Source: Bacteroidales bacterium (lineage in GTDB: Bacteria; Bacteroidota; Bacteroidia; Bacteroidales; UBA1715). From it: DNA of 64,000 bases. The first letter of the stretch is position 1, and each line of letters begins with the position of its first letter. This document shows positions 39,038 to 49,629 of this stretch, piece after piece. Under the pieces are notes generated by a model. That model was not told where the DNA came from. It saw only the letters and a list, made by a program, of their open reading frames with translations, and did no database searches. Both the position numbers and the translations under genes were made by a program. The DNA is taken from NCBI GenBank assembly GCA_024409235.1, contig JAKSUA010000001.1, forward strand, positions 124,001 to 188,000, given 5' to 3'.

Positions 39038-39192
39038 TTTTGTTTACGGGAATTACACATTCAATTGTCAAATAATCACAAATAAAAATTTTATTTTTCT
39101 GTAACCTTTTAACTATTAATTTAGTCTTGTGAAAGTGCGAAGAAAGTGTTTATTTTACACATTTTAAATAAGACGATATTTACAATAGCGAT

Positions 39193-42100
39193 ATGAAAAA
39201 AATTCTACTAAGTTTTGTAGCTGTATTTACAGCATTATGTTCATTTTCCCAGTATTCCATCAATTGTGTAAAAACCAACTACACAAGTAACGGTACAACT
39301 CTATATTTCTATCAAGGAAGAATTCTTGTTAGTGACTTTACAAACAATTATGTACCAACAATTGGCCAGGCTTCCACATTGACACTAAAGAATCTTTCTA
39401 CCAGTGATTTCGTTGGAAACTTGAATTACTCCATTGTTGACAAATCTTCTGCCGCCAATAGCTGGAAAGAATTAGGACAAAGTTACGTAGTAATCAGAGA
39501 AAATATTTTTGCAGGCGAGTCTTATGACCTGACATCAAAACTAGTTGTTACTCAGACGATTGACGAGCCTAAAAACGGAGAATATTGGTTGATTCTTAAC
39601 GTTTATGAGGAAATTGAAGGTGTAGAATCCATTACGCTTACTATTGACGAAATCTCTTTAACTAGTTTCCAAGGAATTTACTTTGAAGAAGCTCCATCAT
39701 ATCGCTACAACATCAAAGTAAACGAAGCTTCTGATTTCAAGAGCTATGCAATATTTAAGAGTGGAATTTCAGCATCGCTTGATGATATTCAATGGAGCAG
39801 TTCAAACGACAATGTTGCTACCGTAACAAGCGCAGGAAAAGTACGAGGAGTTAGTGCAGGTAGCACTACAATAACAGCAACTGTTACCTGTTCCGAAGGA
39901 ACATTCACTGCAACAAAAGAAGTTGTTGTACGTTCAGAACCAGACATTATCCTTACATGGGATCAAAACGGTATTGATATAGAAAATCTTGGATATACCG
40001 GCAGAAGCGACACATGGAAATATGCAAATGCCACATTAATTGGAGGTGCAATAGAAAGTGACGGCGGTAATGTTGTAAACTGGCAACCTTCTATAAAAGA
40101 TAATTTCACAGTACATATTTCTGGAACATCAAATGCATCGGGAACATTAAGTTTCGTACTTGCAGACGAAAGATACTCTGTAAACGGATGGGCAACAATG
40201 TCCGACACAATTGAAATGAAGCAAAAAGTTGTTGCCGGAGAAGACTTCGATTTCACATTTGACATGCAAATTACGGAAACTACACAAAACGGTGTTGCAC
40301 TGTCGGTTCCAGACATGATTATGTTCTTTGTTCCTGAAGACGGAAGCCGTTTTGGAACAAAATACAATGTTGAGTTTAACATAAACAGCTTCACTGTAAA
40401 ACATTCTACTTTATCGGAACCAGAAGCACCTGCAGCAAAAACAAATATCATATATTGCCAAGGAGCAACAGATGTTGAACAACTTTCTGCAACAGCAAAC
40501 TCCGATGCAGTGTTGAATTGGTACGATTCAAACTACACACTTTTAGCCGGAGCACCTACACCATCTACAGAAAACCCTGGACCACAAACTTATTATGTAT
40601 CACAAACAGTAAAAAGATTGGAAAGTGAAAAAACTCCTATCACGATAACTGTTAAAGAAAATCCTGTTGTAAACTTTAACCCAACAATCACAACTGTTTA
40701 CAAAGATTCTACTATTAATTTCAGTGTTGTTTCTGAAAATAATAAATCTTCTTATTTATGGAAAATCAACGGCACTGAAGCTTCTAATTCTCAAATCTTC
40801 AGCAACGCCGGTAATTACACAATTTCTGTTATCGAAACAGATGAATACGGATGTGTTTCCAAAGAGAAATCAGTGGTTTTCAAAGTGAAAGAAACGCCAT
40901 CAATTTATTTTGAAGAAAAAAACATTCAGATGTATGAAGGAGACCAAATCGTATTGTCTCCTATTACAGACTTCAATGTAACCAATAATTACACATGGGC
41001 TGCAAACTTAGAGGTTGTTTCCGTTGAAAACGGAACAGTTACTGGTTTGAAGGCAGGTACAACAGAAGTTTCTGTATCGACTCTTTATTACGACGAAGAG
41101 ACCGGCGTTTCTGCAACATATACAGCTTCATGCAACGTCACTGTTATTTCCAAACCTGTCATTGCTGTTCCTGCTGTAGAAAAAACAAGTTATGTTTACT
41201 GCCAGGGAGCTGAAGCAAGCAGACTTTCAGCAACAAAAACTGACAACGAAGCTACAATAGTTTGGTACGATGAAAACGGAGACGTACTAGAATCTGCTCC
41301 ACTACCATCAACACAGAATATTGGAAATCAGACTTACTACGTTTCACAAATTAACAACGGCTTTGAAAGTGAAAAAACAGCAATAACAGTAGAAGTAGCT
41401 GCTGTTCCTGCACTAACAATCACAAGTCCAGCAAACAATTATGTTTATAAAGGAAGCGAAGTTACCCTTACTGCGTCGTCAACTGTTGAAGGTTCCTACA
41501 CTTGGTATCTAGGAAATTCACTAATAGCTTCAACAAAAACAGCAACAAAAACTATCTTAACTGAAGGAGACTTTACATTTACGGTAAATGTAAGTACAGA
41601 CAAAGGATGTTTTGACTCAAAAATTATACAAGTTGTATCTAAAGCAGCTCCTTCTGTTTCGTTAAAAGAATCTTCAATATCTATCTACAAAGATAATTTT
41701 GCAACTCTTACTCCTACAGTAAAAAACATTGAAAACACAGAAAATGCAACATGGACAATTAGCGATCCTTCAATTGTTTCTATTGAAGACGGAGTTGTTA
41801 CCGGTTTAGCTGAAGGTACAGCAACTGTTACATATTCTATTTTCTACAACGATGCTGAAGCAAACATTGCCAACACATATTCTGCTTCATGCACTATTGA
41901 AGTAAGAGAAAACATCGACGAAATTGTTTGCAAAACACATGCTACGACAATGCTTGTCGGCGAGAAGTATTTCGTTGATGCTACACTTCACTCAGAATCT
42001 GAAACAACATATCATTTGGAACTTTCAAGTGAAGATTCTGCAAAAGTTGAAATTGCAGATAAGATGATTACGGCAGTTGCTCCTGGCGAAATTACTGTTT

Positions 42101-45100
42101 ATGCCGTAGGAGGCTCAAATGTAAAAACAACATCAACTCTTCGCGACGCTATGACAATTGTAATCAACGAAATCATTCCTGTACAAAGCATTTCTATGTC
42201 AAAACAGATCACATTGAAAACAGGAACAGACACAGTATTACAAGCAACTGTAGTTCCTGCCAATGCAAGCTACAACGAAATAACATTCCTTGAAAAAGAA
42301 GATGATGTACTTGCGGTTACAACGAGCGGTCTTGTTTTCGCAAAAGCGCCTGGAACATCAGTAGTTACAGCATCTACAAAGAATGGTGTTCAAGCACAAA
42401 CTTTAGTTTACGTTACTGAAAGTAATGCAAGTATCGTTAAGCTTCAACTTCCAGACACCGTTCGTGTTAAAGTAGGTGAAACCATTACAATTCCATGTAG
42501 AGTTTCTCCAACAACAATTAAAGCTAACGATTTGAAATGGACTGTTATGAATGAAAACATCGCAACAGTTTCTTCAAACGGCGTATTACAGGCGAAAAAC
42601 ATTGGTGGTACTATTCTGCAAGTATCGTACGGAACAAAATCTTCAATCGTTCCATTATATGTTACTTCTTCCCTTGCACCAACAATTTCTTACATTCCAA
42701 CTGTTACATTCCATCAAGGCTTAACTGCTACTATTGATTTGGAAAACTATGTTGAGGATGATGAAAAAGAAGCTAAAGACTTAAAATACACAGCATCTGA
42801 CAATGAGAACATTCTTGTTTCATTTGACGGAACAAAAGCTACTTTCTCTACCAAAAACAATGATTTTGTTGGAAACACACAAGTAACAATCACCGCTTTT
42901 GAATTAGAAAAATTCGGAAACGACACAATCTACCAAAGTGATTCCCGCATTGTTGAGGTTCAAGTAATAGAAAAACCAAACGAAGCTCCTGTTATTGCAG
43001 TAGATACTATTACCATTCCATTCGGGAAATATACTCAAGTAATCATTTCCGACTTGGCAAGCGATGACTACACAGCAGCTTCTGATTTAGAATTTTATTA
43101 CGAAGAAGGAGAAAATCTTTTTGTAAAACAAACTGGAAATTACTTAAAAATCTACGCGTTAGACGAAGACTGGTATGGTTTTGACGAACTATTCGTTTCA
43201 TTTACCGATGAAGACGGACTTACCGCAGAAAAAGTAATCGTTGTTGAAGTTCAAGAGAAAGAAGCTAACAAAGCTCCTGTGATTCTTGCAATTCCTCAAC
43301 AGGAAGAAAACGACAACGTTAAATTCAGCAGCATTGATTTATCTAAATATGTAACTGACGATTACACTTCACCTTCAGCTATTGTGTGGAGCGCATCAGT
43401 TTCAGAAAATGTTTCTGTTCAATTCTACGGTTCTATCGCTCAGATTTCAGACTTAAACGAATACTGGCGTGGTGCTGAAGTTATTACCTTTACAGCTATG
43501 GACCAAGGAGGTTTAACATCTTCATACGACGTTACTTTCTACCGCGATGTTACTCCAACTCAGGAAGAAAAAGATTTCGCTTGGTATGGAAAACCAACTG
43601 TAACTATTATTGCTTCGCGTTACGACTGTGTTCCTGGCGAAACAATTTCATTAATTGGTACTTTCTACGGAACTGAATGCAAAGGTCAATGGGAAATTGA
43701 AGGTGTTGAGTTGGAAAATCCAGAAAGTTTGGAACAAACATTAGTTTTCGAAGAAGTTGGAACACATGAAATCGCGTTTACTCTTGAATATCAGTTGGAA
43801 GGAAAAACAGCACATAGTGTCATAGCAGACAAACTGAATATTTACGGTGTGACAGAACGTACAAATGCAATCTGTATAAACGAAGAAAAAACGCTGACTG
43901 CTACTCCAGGTTTGGATTCTTACCTATGGAGCACAGGCGAAACGACTGAATCAATCACTGTGAATCCTAATGTTACTACAACATATTCTTTAACAATGAA
44001 GAAAGGATTAAATACACTGAAAGACGAAGTTTCTTTGAGAGTATCTGTTCCTGTTCAGTTGCCAAAAGATTCCGTAATGTGCGAAGGAACAACATACGAA
44101 CTTGTAGCTGAAGGCGAAAACTTCCAATCATACGAATGGAATACAAATGCCAACACAAAATCTATACAAATTCCTGCTGAAGTTGCTGAATACACTGTTA
44201 CAACAATTGACGACCTTGGATGCGAAAGCAGTGCTCAGTTTGCTATAACTAAAGTAAACGCACTGCCAGTAATCAACTTTGGCAATGACACTACAATGTG
44301 CGATAAGGAAACAATCACATTGAACGCAGCAGAATTACTTGATGCAGAAGAAGAATATAACTACAATTGGTCTATCACAAAGAATGACAAATTTATTTCT
44401 TCTGAGGAACAGTCAATTATTTTAGACTCATCTGCTTACGTAATTGCAAAAGTTACAGACAAAAACATGTGTGAAAATGCAGACACAATTACTGTTACTT
44501 TCACATATCCTTACCCAGAAGAAATCGGCATCGTAACGTTCAGCGAATCAAGCAAAAACATTATTGTTGCCTGGGAACGCACTATTGATGTGAACACACA
44601 ATCATACCAACTTCAACGTCAGCTTTCAAACACTGAATGGGAAAATGTTGGAGAATCTCTTTCATTCATTGAAGACGCAATTGTTGTTGACGAAGCTTCT
44701 AACTATGAAGCACGCGCTTACAACTATCGTTTGGAAACTACCGACGGATGTGGAAACACAGCAACTAGCGGCATTTACCGTTCTTCATACTTACAACAAA
44801 CAACTAACGAAGACGGAAAAGTTGTTTTGAACTGGTGGCCTTATCAATCACCACGTGAAAATAATGTTGTAGCAAGCTACGTTTTACGTAGAAAAGCAGA
44901 TACAGAAATCACTGAAACTGCATTAACTCTTGACAACTTGGAATCTAAGTATGACATTCTTGACAGAATCGAAAACACTGAAAGCTTTGATACTTTTGTA
45001 ACAGAAGATTCACCAAAAGACGCTTATGCTTACCGTATTGCATACGAACTTGACAAAGCGGTGAACGAAAAAGCTCTTAAGAATGCCGATGGAACATATC

Positions 45101-45456
45101 TTGACGAAAACGGCGCTAAATCTGAATCGGGCCCATTCGCTATCGCAATCAGTAACATTGCTGAAGCAGAAAACGAAGATCTGGATCCAGATGCTATTAC
45201 AGACATTTTCCCTGGTGATGTAGTTGTTTACCCTACAGTTGTTAAAAACGTTATAAATGTTGCTTTAATCAGTAACGAATACGAAAACTACACTATTGAA
45301 GTTGTTGATGCAAAAGGTCAGACTGTAGCAAAAACACAAACTGGAAATATCGTAAAAGCATTGATTCAAATCCCAGCAGAAAACTTAACTCAAGGCATCT
45401 ACAATGTTACCGTTTCTGCTAACGGACAAACTAAAATTGTTAAGATTATTAAATAA
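39193..45456 (+). CDS. 2087-residue secreted Ig-repeat surface protein with type IX sorting domain
   Basis: Signal peptide MKKILLSFVAVFTALCSFSQ. About six BIG_2-type Ig domains are seen, marked by NVATVTSAGKVRGVSAGSTT, VENGTVTGLKAGTTEV, IEDGVVTGLAEGTATV and similar. Two copies of a module begin with YCQGA...WYD...TYYVSQ, each followed by a PKD-like domain. Three cadherin-like segments have the pattern LENYVEDD / ISDLASDDY / LSKYVTDDY. A stretch with YLWSTGETTESITV resembles gliding-adhesin SprB repeats. A fibronectin-like part (about 1775-1975) precedes the C-terminal sorting domain (GDVVVYPTVVKNVINV ... TKIVKIIK). Probably a cell-surface adhesin. No enzymatic motif was found. Confidence 0.88.
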   Translation: MKKILLSFVAVFTALCSFSQYSINCVKTNYTSNGTTLYFYQGRILVSDFTNNYVPTIGQASTLTLKNLSTSDFVGNLNYSIVDKSSAANSWKELGQSYVVIRENIFAGESYDLTSKLVVTQTIDEPKNGEYWLILNVYEEIEGVESITLTIDEISLTSFQGIYFEEAPSYRYNIKVNEASDFKSYAIFKSGISASLDDIQWSSSNDNVATVTSAGKVRGVSAGSTTITATVTCSEGTFTATKEVVVRSEPDIILTWDQNGIDIENLGYTGRSDTWKYANATLIGGAIESDGGNVVNWQPSIKDNFTVHISGTSNASGTLSFVLADERYSVNGWATMSDTIEMKQKVVAGEDFDFTFDMQITETTQNGVALSVPDMIMFFVPEDGSRFGTKYNVEFNINSFTVKHSTLSEPEAPAAKTNIIYCQGATDVEQLSATANSDAVLNWYDSNYTLLAGAPTPSTENPGPQTYYVSQTVKRLESEKTPITITVKENPVVNFNPTITTVYKDSTINFSVVSENNKSSYLWKINGTEASNSQIFSNAGNYTISVIETDEYGCVSKEKSVVFKVKETPSIYFEEKNIQMYEGDQIVLSPITDFNVTNNYTWAANLEVVSVENGTVTGLKAGTTEVSVSTLYYDEETGVSATYTASCNVTVISKPVIAVPAVEKTSYVYCQGAEASRLSATKTDNEATIVWYDENGDVLESAPLPSTQNIGNQTYYVSQINNGFESEKTAITVEVAAVPALTITSPANNYVYKGSEVTLTASSTVEGSYTWYLGNSLIASTKTATKTILTEGDFTFTVNVSTDKGCFDSKIIQVVSKAAPSVSLKESSISIYKDNFATLTPTVKNIENTENATWTISDPSIVSIEDGVVTGLAEGTATVTYSIFYNDAEANIANTYSASCTIEVRENIDEIVCKTHATTMLVGEKYFVDATLHSESETTYHLELSSEDSAKVEIADKMITAVAPGEITVYAVGGSNVKTTSTLRDAMTIVINEIIPVQSISMSKQITLKTGTDTVLQATVVPANASYNEITFLEKEDDVLAVTTSGLVFAKAPGTSVVTASTKNGVQAQTLVYVTESNASIVKLQLPDTVRVKVGETITIPCRVSPTTIKANDLKWTVMNENIATVSSNGVLQAKNIGGTILQVSYGTKSSIVPLYVTSSLAPTISYIPTVTFHQGLTATIDLENYVEDDEKEAKDLKYTASDNENILVSFDGTKATFSTKNNDFVGNTQVTITAFELEKFGNDTIYQSDSRIVEVQVIEKPNEAPVIAVDTITIPFGKYTQVIISDLASDDYTAASDLEFYYEEGENLFVKQTGNYLKIYALDEDWYGFDELFVSFTDEDGLTAEKVIVVEVQEKEANKAPVILAIPQQEENDNVKFSSIDLSKYVTDDYTSPSAIVWSASVSENVSVQFYGSIAQISDLNEYWRGAEVITFTAMDQGGLTSSYDVTFYRDVTPTQEEKDFAWYGKPTVTIIASRYDCVPGETISLIGTFYGTECKGQWEIEGVELENPESLEQTLVFEEVGTHEIAFTLEYQLEGKTAHSVIADKLNIYGVTERTNAICINEEKTLTATPGLDSYLWSTGETTESITVNPNVTTTYSLTMKKGLNTLKDEVSLRVSVPVQLPKDSVMCEGTTYELVAEGENFQSYEWNTNANTKSIQIPAEVAEYTVTTIDDLGCESSAQFAITKVNALPVINFGNDTTMCDKETITLNAAELLDAEEEYNYNWSITKNDKFISSEEQSIILDSSAYVIAKVTDKNMCENADTITVTFTYPYPEEIGIVTFSESSKNIIVAWERTIDVNTQSYQLQRQLSNTEWENVGESLSFIEDAIVVDEASNYEARAYNYRLETTDGCGNTATSGIYRSSYLQQTTNEDGKVVLNWWPYQSPRENNVVASYVLRRKADTEITETALTLDNLESKYDILDRIENTESFDTFVTEDSPKDAYAYRIAYELDKAVNEKALKNADGTYLDENGAKSESGPFAIAISNIAEAENEDLDPDAITDIFPGDVVVYPTVVKNVINVALISNEYENYTIEVVDAKGQTVAKTQTGNIVKALIQIPAENLTQGIYNVTVSANGQTKIVKIIK

Positions 45457-45480
45457 CGTTTATCAAACATAGTACGTAAA

Positions 45481-45506
45481 AAAGGAGATTGACATCAATC
45501 TCCTTT
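45481..45506 (+). terminator. rho-independent terminator of the Ig-repeat gene
   Basis: 10-bp arms AAAGGAGATT / AATCTCCTTT around GACATC, followed by a T run, 25 bases past the stop. Confidence 0.88.
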
Positions 45507-45615
45507 TTTATTATACGGTTAATCAAAAAATTCCTCTTGTTAAAATTCAACCAGTTTCACTGCAGAGCGTCAAGAAATATGATATGCAGAAACGCTAACT
45601 TTTCAAATTAAACCC

Positions 45616-45623
45616 TATCTTTG
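45616..45623 (+). promoter_or_regulatory. -7 box of pheA-tyrA
   Basis: TATCTTTG matches TAnnTTTG. It leaves an unusually long leader of about 105 bases before the pheA ATG. Confidence 0.45.
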
Positions 45624-45656
45624 CAAGGATTCTTGAAAAAACATTTCATTCTTGTT

Positions 45657-45686
45657 ATGAAAGAATCTAAATACATTTTTTTGTAA
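45657..45686 (+). promoter_or_regulatory. possible leader peptide with Tyr and Phe codons upstream of pheA
   Basis: A nine-codon frame encodes MKESKYIFL and ends in TAA. A weak hairpin (arms CTTCG / CGAAG, 45707-45723) followed by a T run lies between it and pheA. The layout is like an attenuator, but the peptide has one Tyr and one Phe only, and the hairpin stem is just five strong pairs. Confidence 0.25.
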
Positions 45687-45734
45687 TTAATTGTATAAAT
45701 AATAAGCTTCGATTTAAACGAAGTTTTTAGGAAT

Positions 45735-46571
45735 ATGAAAATAGCTATTCAAGGTATAAAAGGATGTTTCCACGAAATTGCCGCAAAGGAATTCTATGGC
45801 AAAGAAGCAACAGCTTACAACTGTAATCAATTTAAGGATTTATTCTATGCTGTAGAACACGGCATAGCAGACTATGGAATTTGTGCAATTGAAAACACCA
45901 TTGCAGGAAGTATTCTTGAAAACTATCTTCTTTTAAAGAAATCAAAATTGAAGGTAATTGGAGAAATCAGTCTTCACATTACACAAAATTTAATGGCTCT
46001 TCCAGGAACTAAAATGGAAGACATCCACGAAGTATATTCGCATCCTATAGCTATTCAACAATGCAAGGATTTTCTTGACAATTATCCTACAATTAAAACA
46101 ATCAACTGGGCAGACACAGCCTCAAGTGCAGAGAAAATTGCAAAGGAAAAACTTACTACCGCTGCGGCAATTGCAAGTGAATACGCTGCTGAATTATACG
46201 GTTTGGAAATCATTGCAAAGCAAATCCAGACAAACAAAAAGAATTATACCCGCTTTTTAGCGCTTAGCAGAACTTCAGTCAACAAAGAGGACAACAACAA
46301 AGCATCTATCTGCTTCGAACTTACGCATCAGCCAGGCTCATTGGTAGATGTGCTGTCTGCATTTAAAAACAACGACATAAACCTAACAAAAATACAATCA
46401 CTGCCGATTCTTGGCAGTCCTTATCAATACACTTTCTACGCAGATATAGAATGGAAAGAGCGTAACAATTACGACAAAGCATTATCAGATGTACTTAAAT
46501 GCGTTACAAATCTTTCTGTTTTAGGCGAATACAAAAGAGACGAAAAATTCAACTACGAAATCCTAAACTAA
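45735..46571 (+). CDS. pheA: prephenate dehydratase with ACT domain
   Basis: 278 residues, dehydratase without a chorismate mutase part. Converts prephenate to phenylpyruvate. Motifs: AIQGIKGCFHEIAA, IENTIAGSI, LHITQNLMALPG, SHPIAIQQCKDFL, DTASSAEKIA, the conserved NYTRFLALS, and a C-terminal ACT domain (ICFELTHQPGSLVDVLSAFKN) for phenylalanine feedback (ESLP-like segment IQSLPILGSPYQY). Its stop is one base before tyrA, so the two form an operon. Confidence 0.95.
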   Translation: MKIAIQGIKGCFHEIAAKEFYGKEATAYNCNQFKDLFYAVEHGIADYGICAIENTIAGSILENYLLLKKSKLKVIGEISLHITQNLMALPGTKMEDIHEVYSHPIAIQQCKDFLDNYPTIKTINWADTASSAEKIAKEKLTTAAAIASEYAAELYGLEIIAKQIQTNKKNYTRFLALSRTSVNKEDNNKASICFELTHQPGSLVDVLSAFKNNDINLTKIQSLPILGSPYQYTFYADIEWKERNNYDKALSDVLKCVTNLSVLGEYKRDEKFNYEILN

Positions 46572-46572
46572 C

Positions 46573-47418
46573 ATGAACATCGTCATTGTTGGCACTGGTT
46601 TAATTGGAGGATCCATAGCTTTGGCACTACGTAGTCCCAAAACAAGGATTATTGGTGTTGATGCGAAACAGGAAAATCTAAAAAAAGCTCTTGAATTAGG
46701 AATTATCGATGAGGCTATGCCGTTGGAAAAAACATACGGAATTGCAGACTTAATTATTCTTTCTGTTCCGGTTAATGTTACCCGCGATATTCTTCCGTCG
46801 ATATTGGACTCTATACAGGATAACACTACTGTAATTGATACTGGTTCAACTAAAGTTGGTATCTGTGAAGTTGTAAAATCTCATCCCAAAAGAAAAAACT
46901 TTGTTGCTACCCACCCAATGGCCGGCACTGAATTTTCCGGTCCTGAGGCAGCATTGAAAAATCTGTTTAACGGAAAGAAAACTATCATCTGCGACAAACA
47001 GCTAAGCTGCGATTCTGCAGTAAAGCAGGCTGAAGATTTTTACAATAAACTCGGCATGAGCATACTGTATATGACCTCAGAAGAACATGACAAACATATT
47101 GCGTATGTATCACACCTTACACACGTCATTGCGTATGCTTTGAGTCTAACAGTTCAGGAAATAGAAAAAAACGACAAGAAAAACATATTCGAGATGGCGG
47201 GCAGCGGATTTGCCTCTACAGTAAGAATCGCAAAGAGTTCCGCTGCAATGTGGACTCCTATTTTCCGTCAGAACTCCGAATATCTAATAGATTCCATAGA
47301 TAAATACACTGCTGTCTTACAACAAATAAAACAACTGATTAAAGAAGACAGAAACGAAGAACTTTTTGATTTGCTTAGTGAAGCAAACAAAATCAAAGAA
47401 CTTCTGGACAATAAATAA
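46573..47418 (+). CDS. tyrA: prephenate dehydrogenase
   Basis: 281 residues. N-terminal dinucleotide fold VGTGLIGGSIALAL, then DTGSTKVGICE, the motif ATHPMAGTEFSGPEAA, and a helical C-terminal part with HDKHIAYVSHLTHVIAYAL and AGSGFASTVRIA. It oxidatively decarboxylates prephenate to 4-hydroxyphenylpyruvate for tyrosine. No chorismate mutase or ACT domain is fused. With pheA it splits prephenate between the two aromatic amino acids. Confidence 0.95.
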   Translation: MNIVIVGTGLIGGSIALALRSPKTRIIGVDAKQENLKKALELGIIDEAMPLEKTYGIADLIILSVPVNVTRDILPSILDSIQDNTTVIDTGSTKVGICEVVKSHPKRKNFVATHPMAGTEFSGPEAALKNLFNGKKTIICDKQLSCDSAVKQAEDFYNKLGMSILYMTSEEHDKHIAYVSHLTHVIAYALSLTVQEIEKNDKKNIFEMAGSGFASTVRIAKSSAAMWTPIFRQNSEYLIDSIDKYTAVLQQIKQLIKEDRNEELFDLLSEANKIKELLDNK

Positions 47419-47481
47419 TCGGAATTCTCTACTTTATGTTATAAACGGACGAGCTTTTCTCTTGAAAAGAGAACTATGCTG

Positions 47482-48240
47482 TTATTTCTTATCAACGATT
47501 GCCATCGGATATTTTACTCCCGAATATTCCAACAAGTCGCATTTTATTGATCCAATAAGGACATCGAATTCCGCACGTAGAGGAAGCAAATTTTCATCAT
47601 CGCTTACCCAGAATCTTACATCATCCTCGTGTTTGAACACACGTCCCACTTCCACTACAGGTTGAAACTTTAGAGCTTTAAACGTTCCTAATTTGGTAGT
47701 AACTTTATCTTTTCCCTTGTAAATAACCTGAAATTCATACAATTCATCAGCAAAATAAATTGTAGTAGTAAGCGTGTCGTTCAGCTTCATATTGCGTAAG
47801 CCAGAACCTCTCATCTGATACAAACTTGAAATTATATCAAGCGTATTCACAGGAACTTCAACTGTACCATTTTTTTTGCTGTTCACGCTGTGATTCTCAT
47901 GATTGTACGTAACTTCATCATAATATTTGTAGCTGTTTTCTTTTATGTTTCTAACAGCCTTTGACGGTTTACAAGTAGTTGGATTAAAATAACTTTCATA
48001 CACATCATTCATATCTAGGAACCAACGTACCATTCCAACTGTTTTTGCAGTAGCCTTTGAATGATATTCACCAGATTTGGTTTTCTCAAGAGAAATAACA
48101 GCCTCTCCGCCATCCATTATTCCATAATAAAGGCTATATCTTAGATTTTCACCTGGTGCATAAGGCACTTTCACTGATTCCTGTGCATGAACAAACATGC
48201 AGCAAATCATCAAAACCAAAGAAAAAGTAATTCGTTTCAT
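47482..48240 (-). CDS. DUF3108 secreted protein
   Basis: 252 residues from the ATG at 48240 (signal peptide MKRITFSLVLMICCMFVHAQ); the frame extends 14 codons further without need. Family features: PGENLRYSLYYGIMDGGEAVISL, KATAKTVGMVRWFLDMNDVYESYF, LDIISSLYQMR, FKALKFQPVVEVGRVF, FWVSDDENLLPLRAEF. DUF3108 proteins are periplasmic or outer-membrane-associated beta-rich proteins of uncertain role. The gene follows the ABC permease gene by 45 bases on the same strand. Confidence 0.87.
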   Translation of the reverse strand: MKRITFSLVLMICCMFVHAQESVKVPYAPGENLRYSLYYGIMDGGEAVISLEKTKSGEYHSKATAKTVGMVRWFLDMNDVYESYFNPTTCKPSKAVRNIKENSYKYYDEVTYNHENHSVNSKKNGTVEVPVNTLDIISSLYQMRGSGLRNMKLNDTLTTTIYFADELYEFQVIYKGKDKVTTKLGTFKALKFQPVVEVGRVFKHEDDVRFWVSDDENLLPLRAEFDVLIGSIKCDLLEYSGVKYPMAIVDKK

Positions 48241-48285
48241 AGCAATCATTTTTTCATTAATACTATCCAATGATTGTGCCAACTT

Positions 48286-49629
48286 TTATTTCGAGTTTTT
48301 TAAAGCAGACAAGACGCTTTTAAAAGAAATCTTCTTTCCGTACATCAACATTCCGGAACGATATAATTTTGCAGCAAACATTACAACTAAGCAACACATT
48401 GCTAAAAGCAGCACCACCGACAAAGCAACCTGCCAGTATGAAACGCCGAACGGCAATCTACCCATCATTGCAATTGGAGATGTAAACGGAATTACCGACA
48501 ACCAGAACGACAAAGTTCCGTTAGGGTCGGCAACAATCAACGGCAACAATGCCAACGGCAATAGCAAAGGAATTGTAACAGGAACTATAAACTGCTGTGA
48601 TTCCGTATCCTGGTCGGACATAGCTCCAATTCCGGCAAATATTGCTGCATAAAGCAAATATCCAAACACAAAGAAAAAAGCAAACGCAAGCAACATCACA
48701 GTCCAATTCACACCACTGAGTGCATCAAAAACATTTATTGCATAATCCATTGAAAGAGCTTCGGGAACAATCACCTTTGCAGCAGAATCACTAACGCCAA
48801 GTGTTTCCGCCATTTCCGGCAGCTGTGCAGGCACATACGGTTCCGGAAACAAAAGATATTGAGCTCCGCCAACCAATGCAAAAGTCAGCACAACCCACAA
48901 AACAAACTGCACAAAACCAACACACCCTATTCCAAGAATCTTTCCCGCCATAAATTGAACAGGTTTCACCGAAGAAATTATCACCTCTACAACACGATTT
49001 GTTTTTTCCTCAACAACACCACGAAGAACAAGAACTCCGTACATGATGATAAAAAGGTAAATAACCATAGTAAAGCCAGTGGCGACCAAATTCTTTTTCT
49101 CCATGGAACTTTCGTTTTCCACCGTTTCGCCCTGAGAGTTCCATTTCTGAACGCCAACAAACACCGGAGTAGTTACTTTTCCGATAGTTTCGGGGCGGAC
49201 ATCTTCCTTAATCAAAGCCATATATTCCAAATCACGGCGTAATGTATATCCAACATACGCTTTCAACGCATTATCTACCCAAACATTTGAATAAAGAATC
49301 ACAGAGTTAGAATTATATATGTTCTTAGGGATAAAAAGAACCGCATCGAAACCGGAATTTGCGAAATCTTTACTTAGATCATCAACTGTAGCATTCACAA
49401 CAACAGTGAATTTATAAGCTTCAAAATCCTTTATTGTATGTCCCAACAAATTAGATTCATCAATAATTGCAACATTTTTCTCCCTGTTCTGTTCAAGTTT
49501 CTCAACCAGTAACGGAATTATCAAAACACCGGCAAGAAACAACGGTCCCAACAGAGTCATTATAATAAAAGACCTGTTGAAAATGCGAGACTTGAACTCA
49601 CGTTTAAATATTTTCGACGTTTTCCCCAT
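48286..49629 (-). CDS. ABC-2 type (NatB-like) transporter permease
   Basis: 447 residues. One N-terminal membrane segment (about 18-40, FIIMTLLGPLFLAGVLIIPLLV) is followed by a large extracytoplasmic domain (about 41-180) and five or more C-terminal membrane segments. The motif EEKTNRVVEVIISSVKPVQFMAGKILG is typical of NatB/YhaP permeases. It pairs with the ATPase gene upstream, which it overlaps by 26 bases. Substrate unknown; homologues export sodium or peptides. Confidence 0.9.
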   Translation of the reverse strand: MGKTSKIFKREFKSRIFNRSFIIMTLLGPLFLAGVLIIPLLVEKLEQNREKNVAIIDESNLLGHTIKDFEAYKFTVVVNATVDDLSKDFANSGFDAVLFIPKNIYNSNSVILYSNVWVDNALKAYVGYTLRRDLEYMALIKEDVRPETIGKVTTPVFVGVQKWNSQGETVENESSMEKKNLVATGFTMVIYLFIIMYGVLVLRGVVEEKTNRVVEVIISSVKPVQFMAGKILGIGCVGFVQFVLWVVLTFALVGGAQYLLFPEPYVPAQLPEMAETLGVSDSAAKVIVPEALSMDYAINVFDALSGVNWTVMLLAFAFFFVFGYLLYAAIFAGIGAMSDQDTESQQFIVPVTIPLLLPLALLPLIVADPNGTLSFWLSVIPFTSPIAMMGRLPFGVSYWQVALSVVLLLAMCCLVVMFAAKLYRSGMLMYGKKISFKSVLSALKNSK

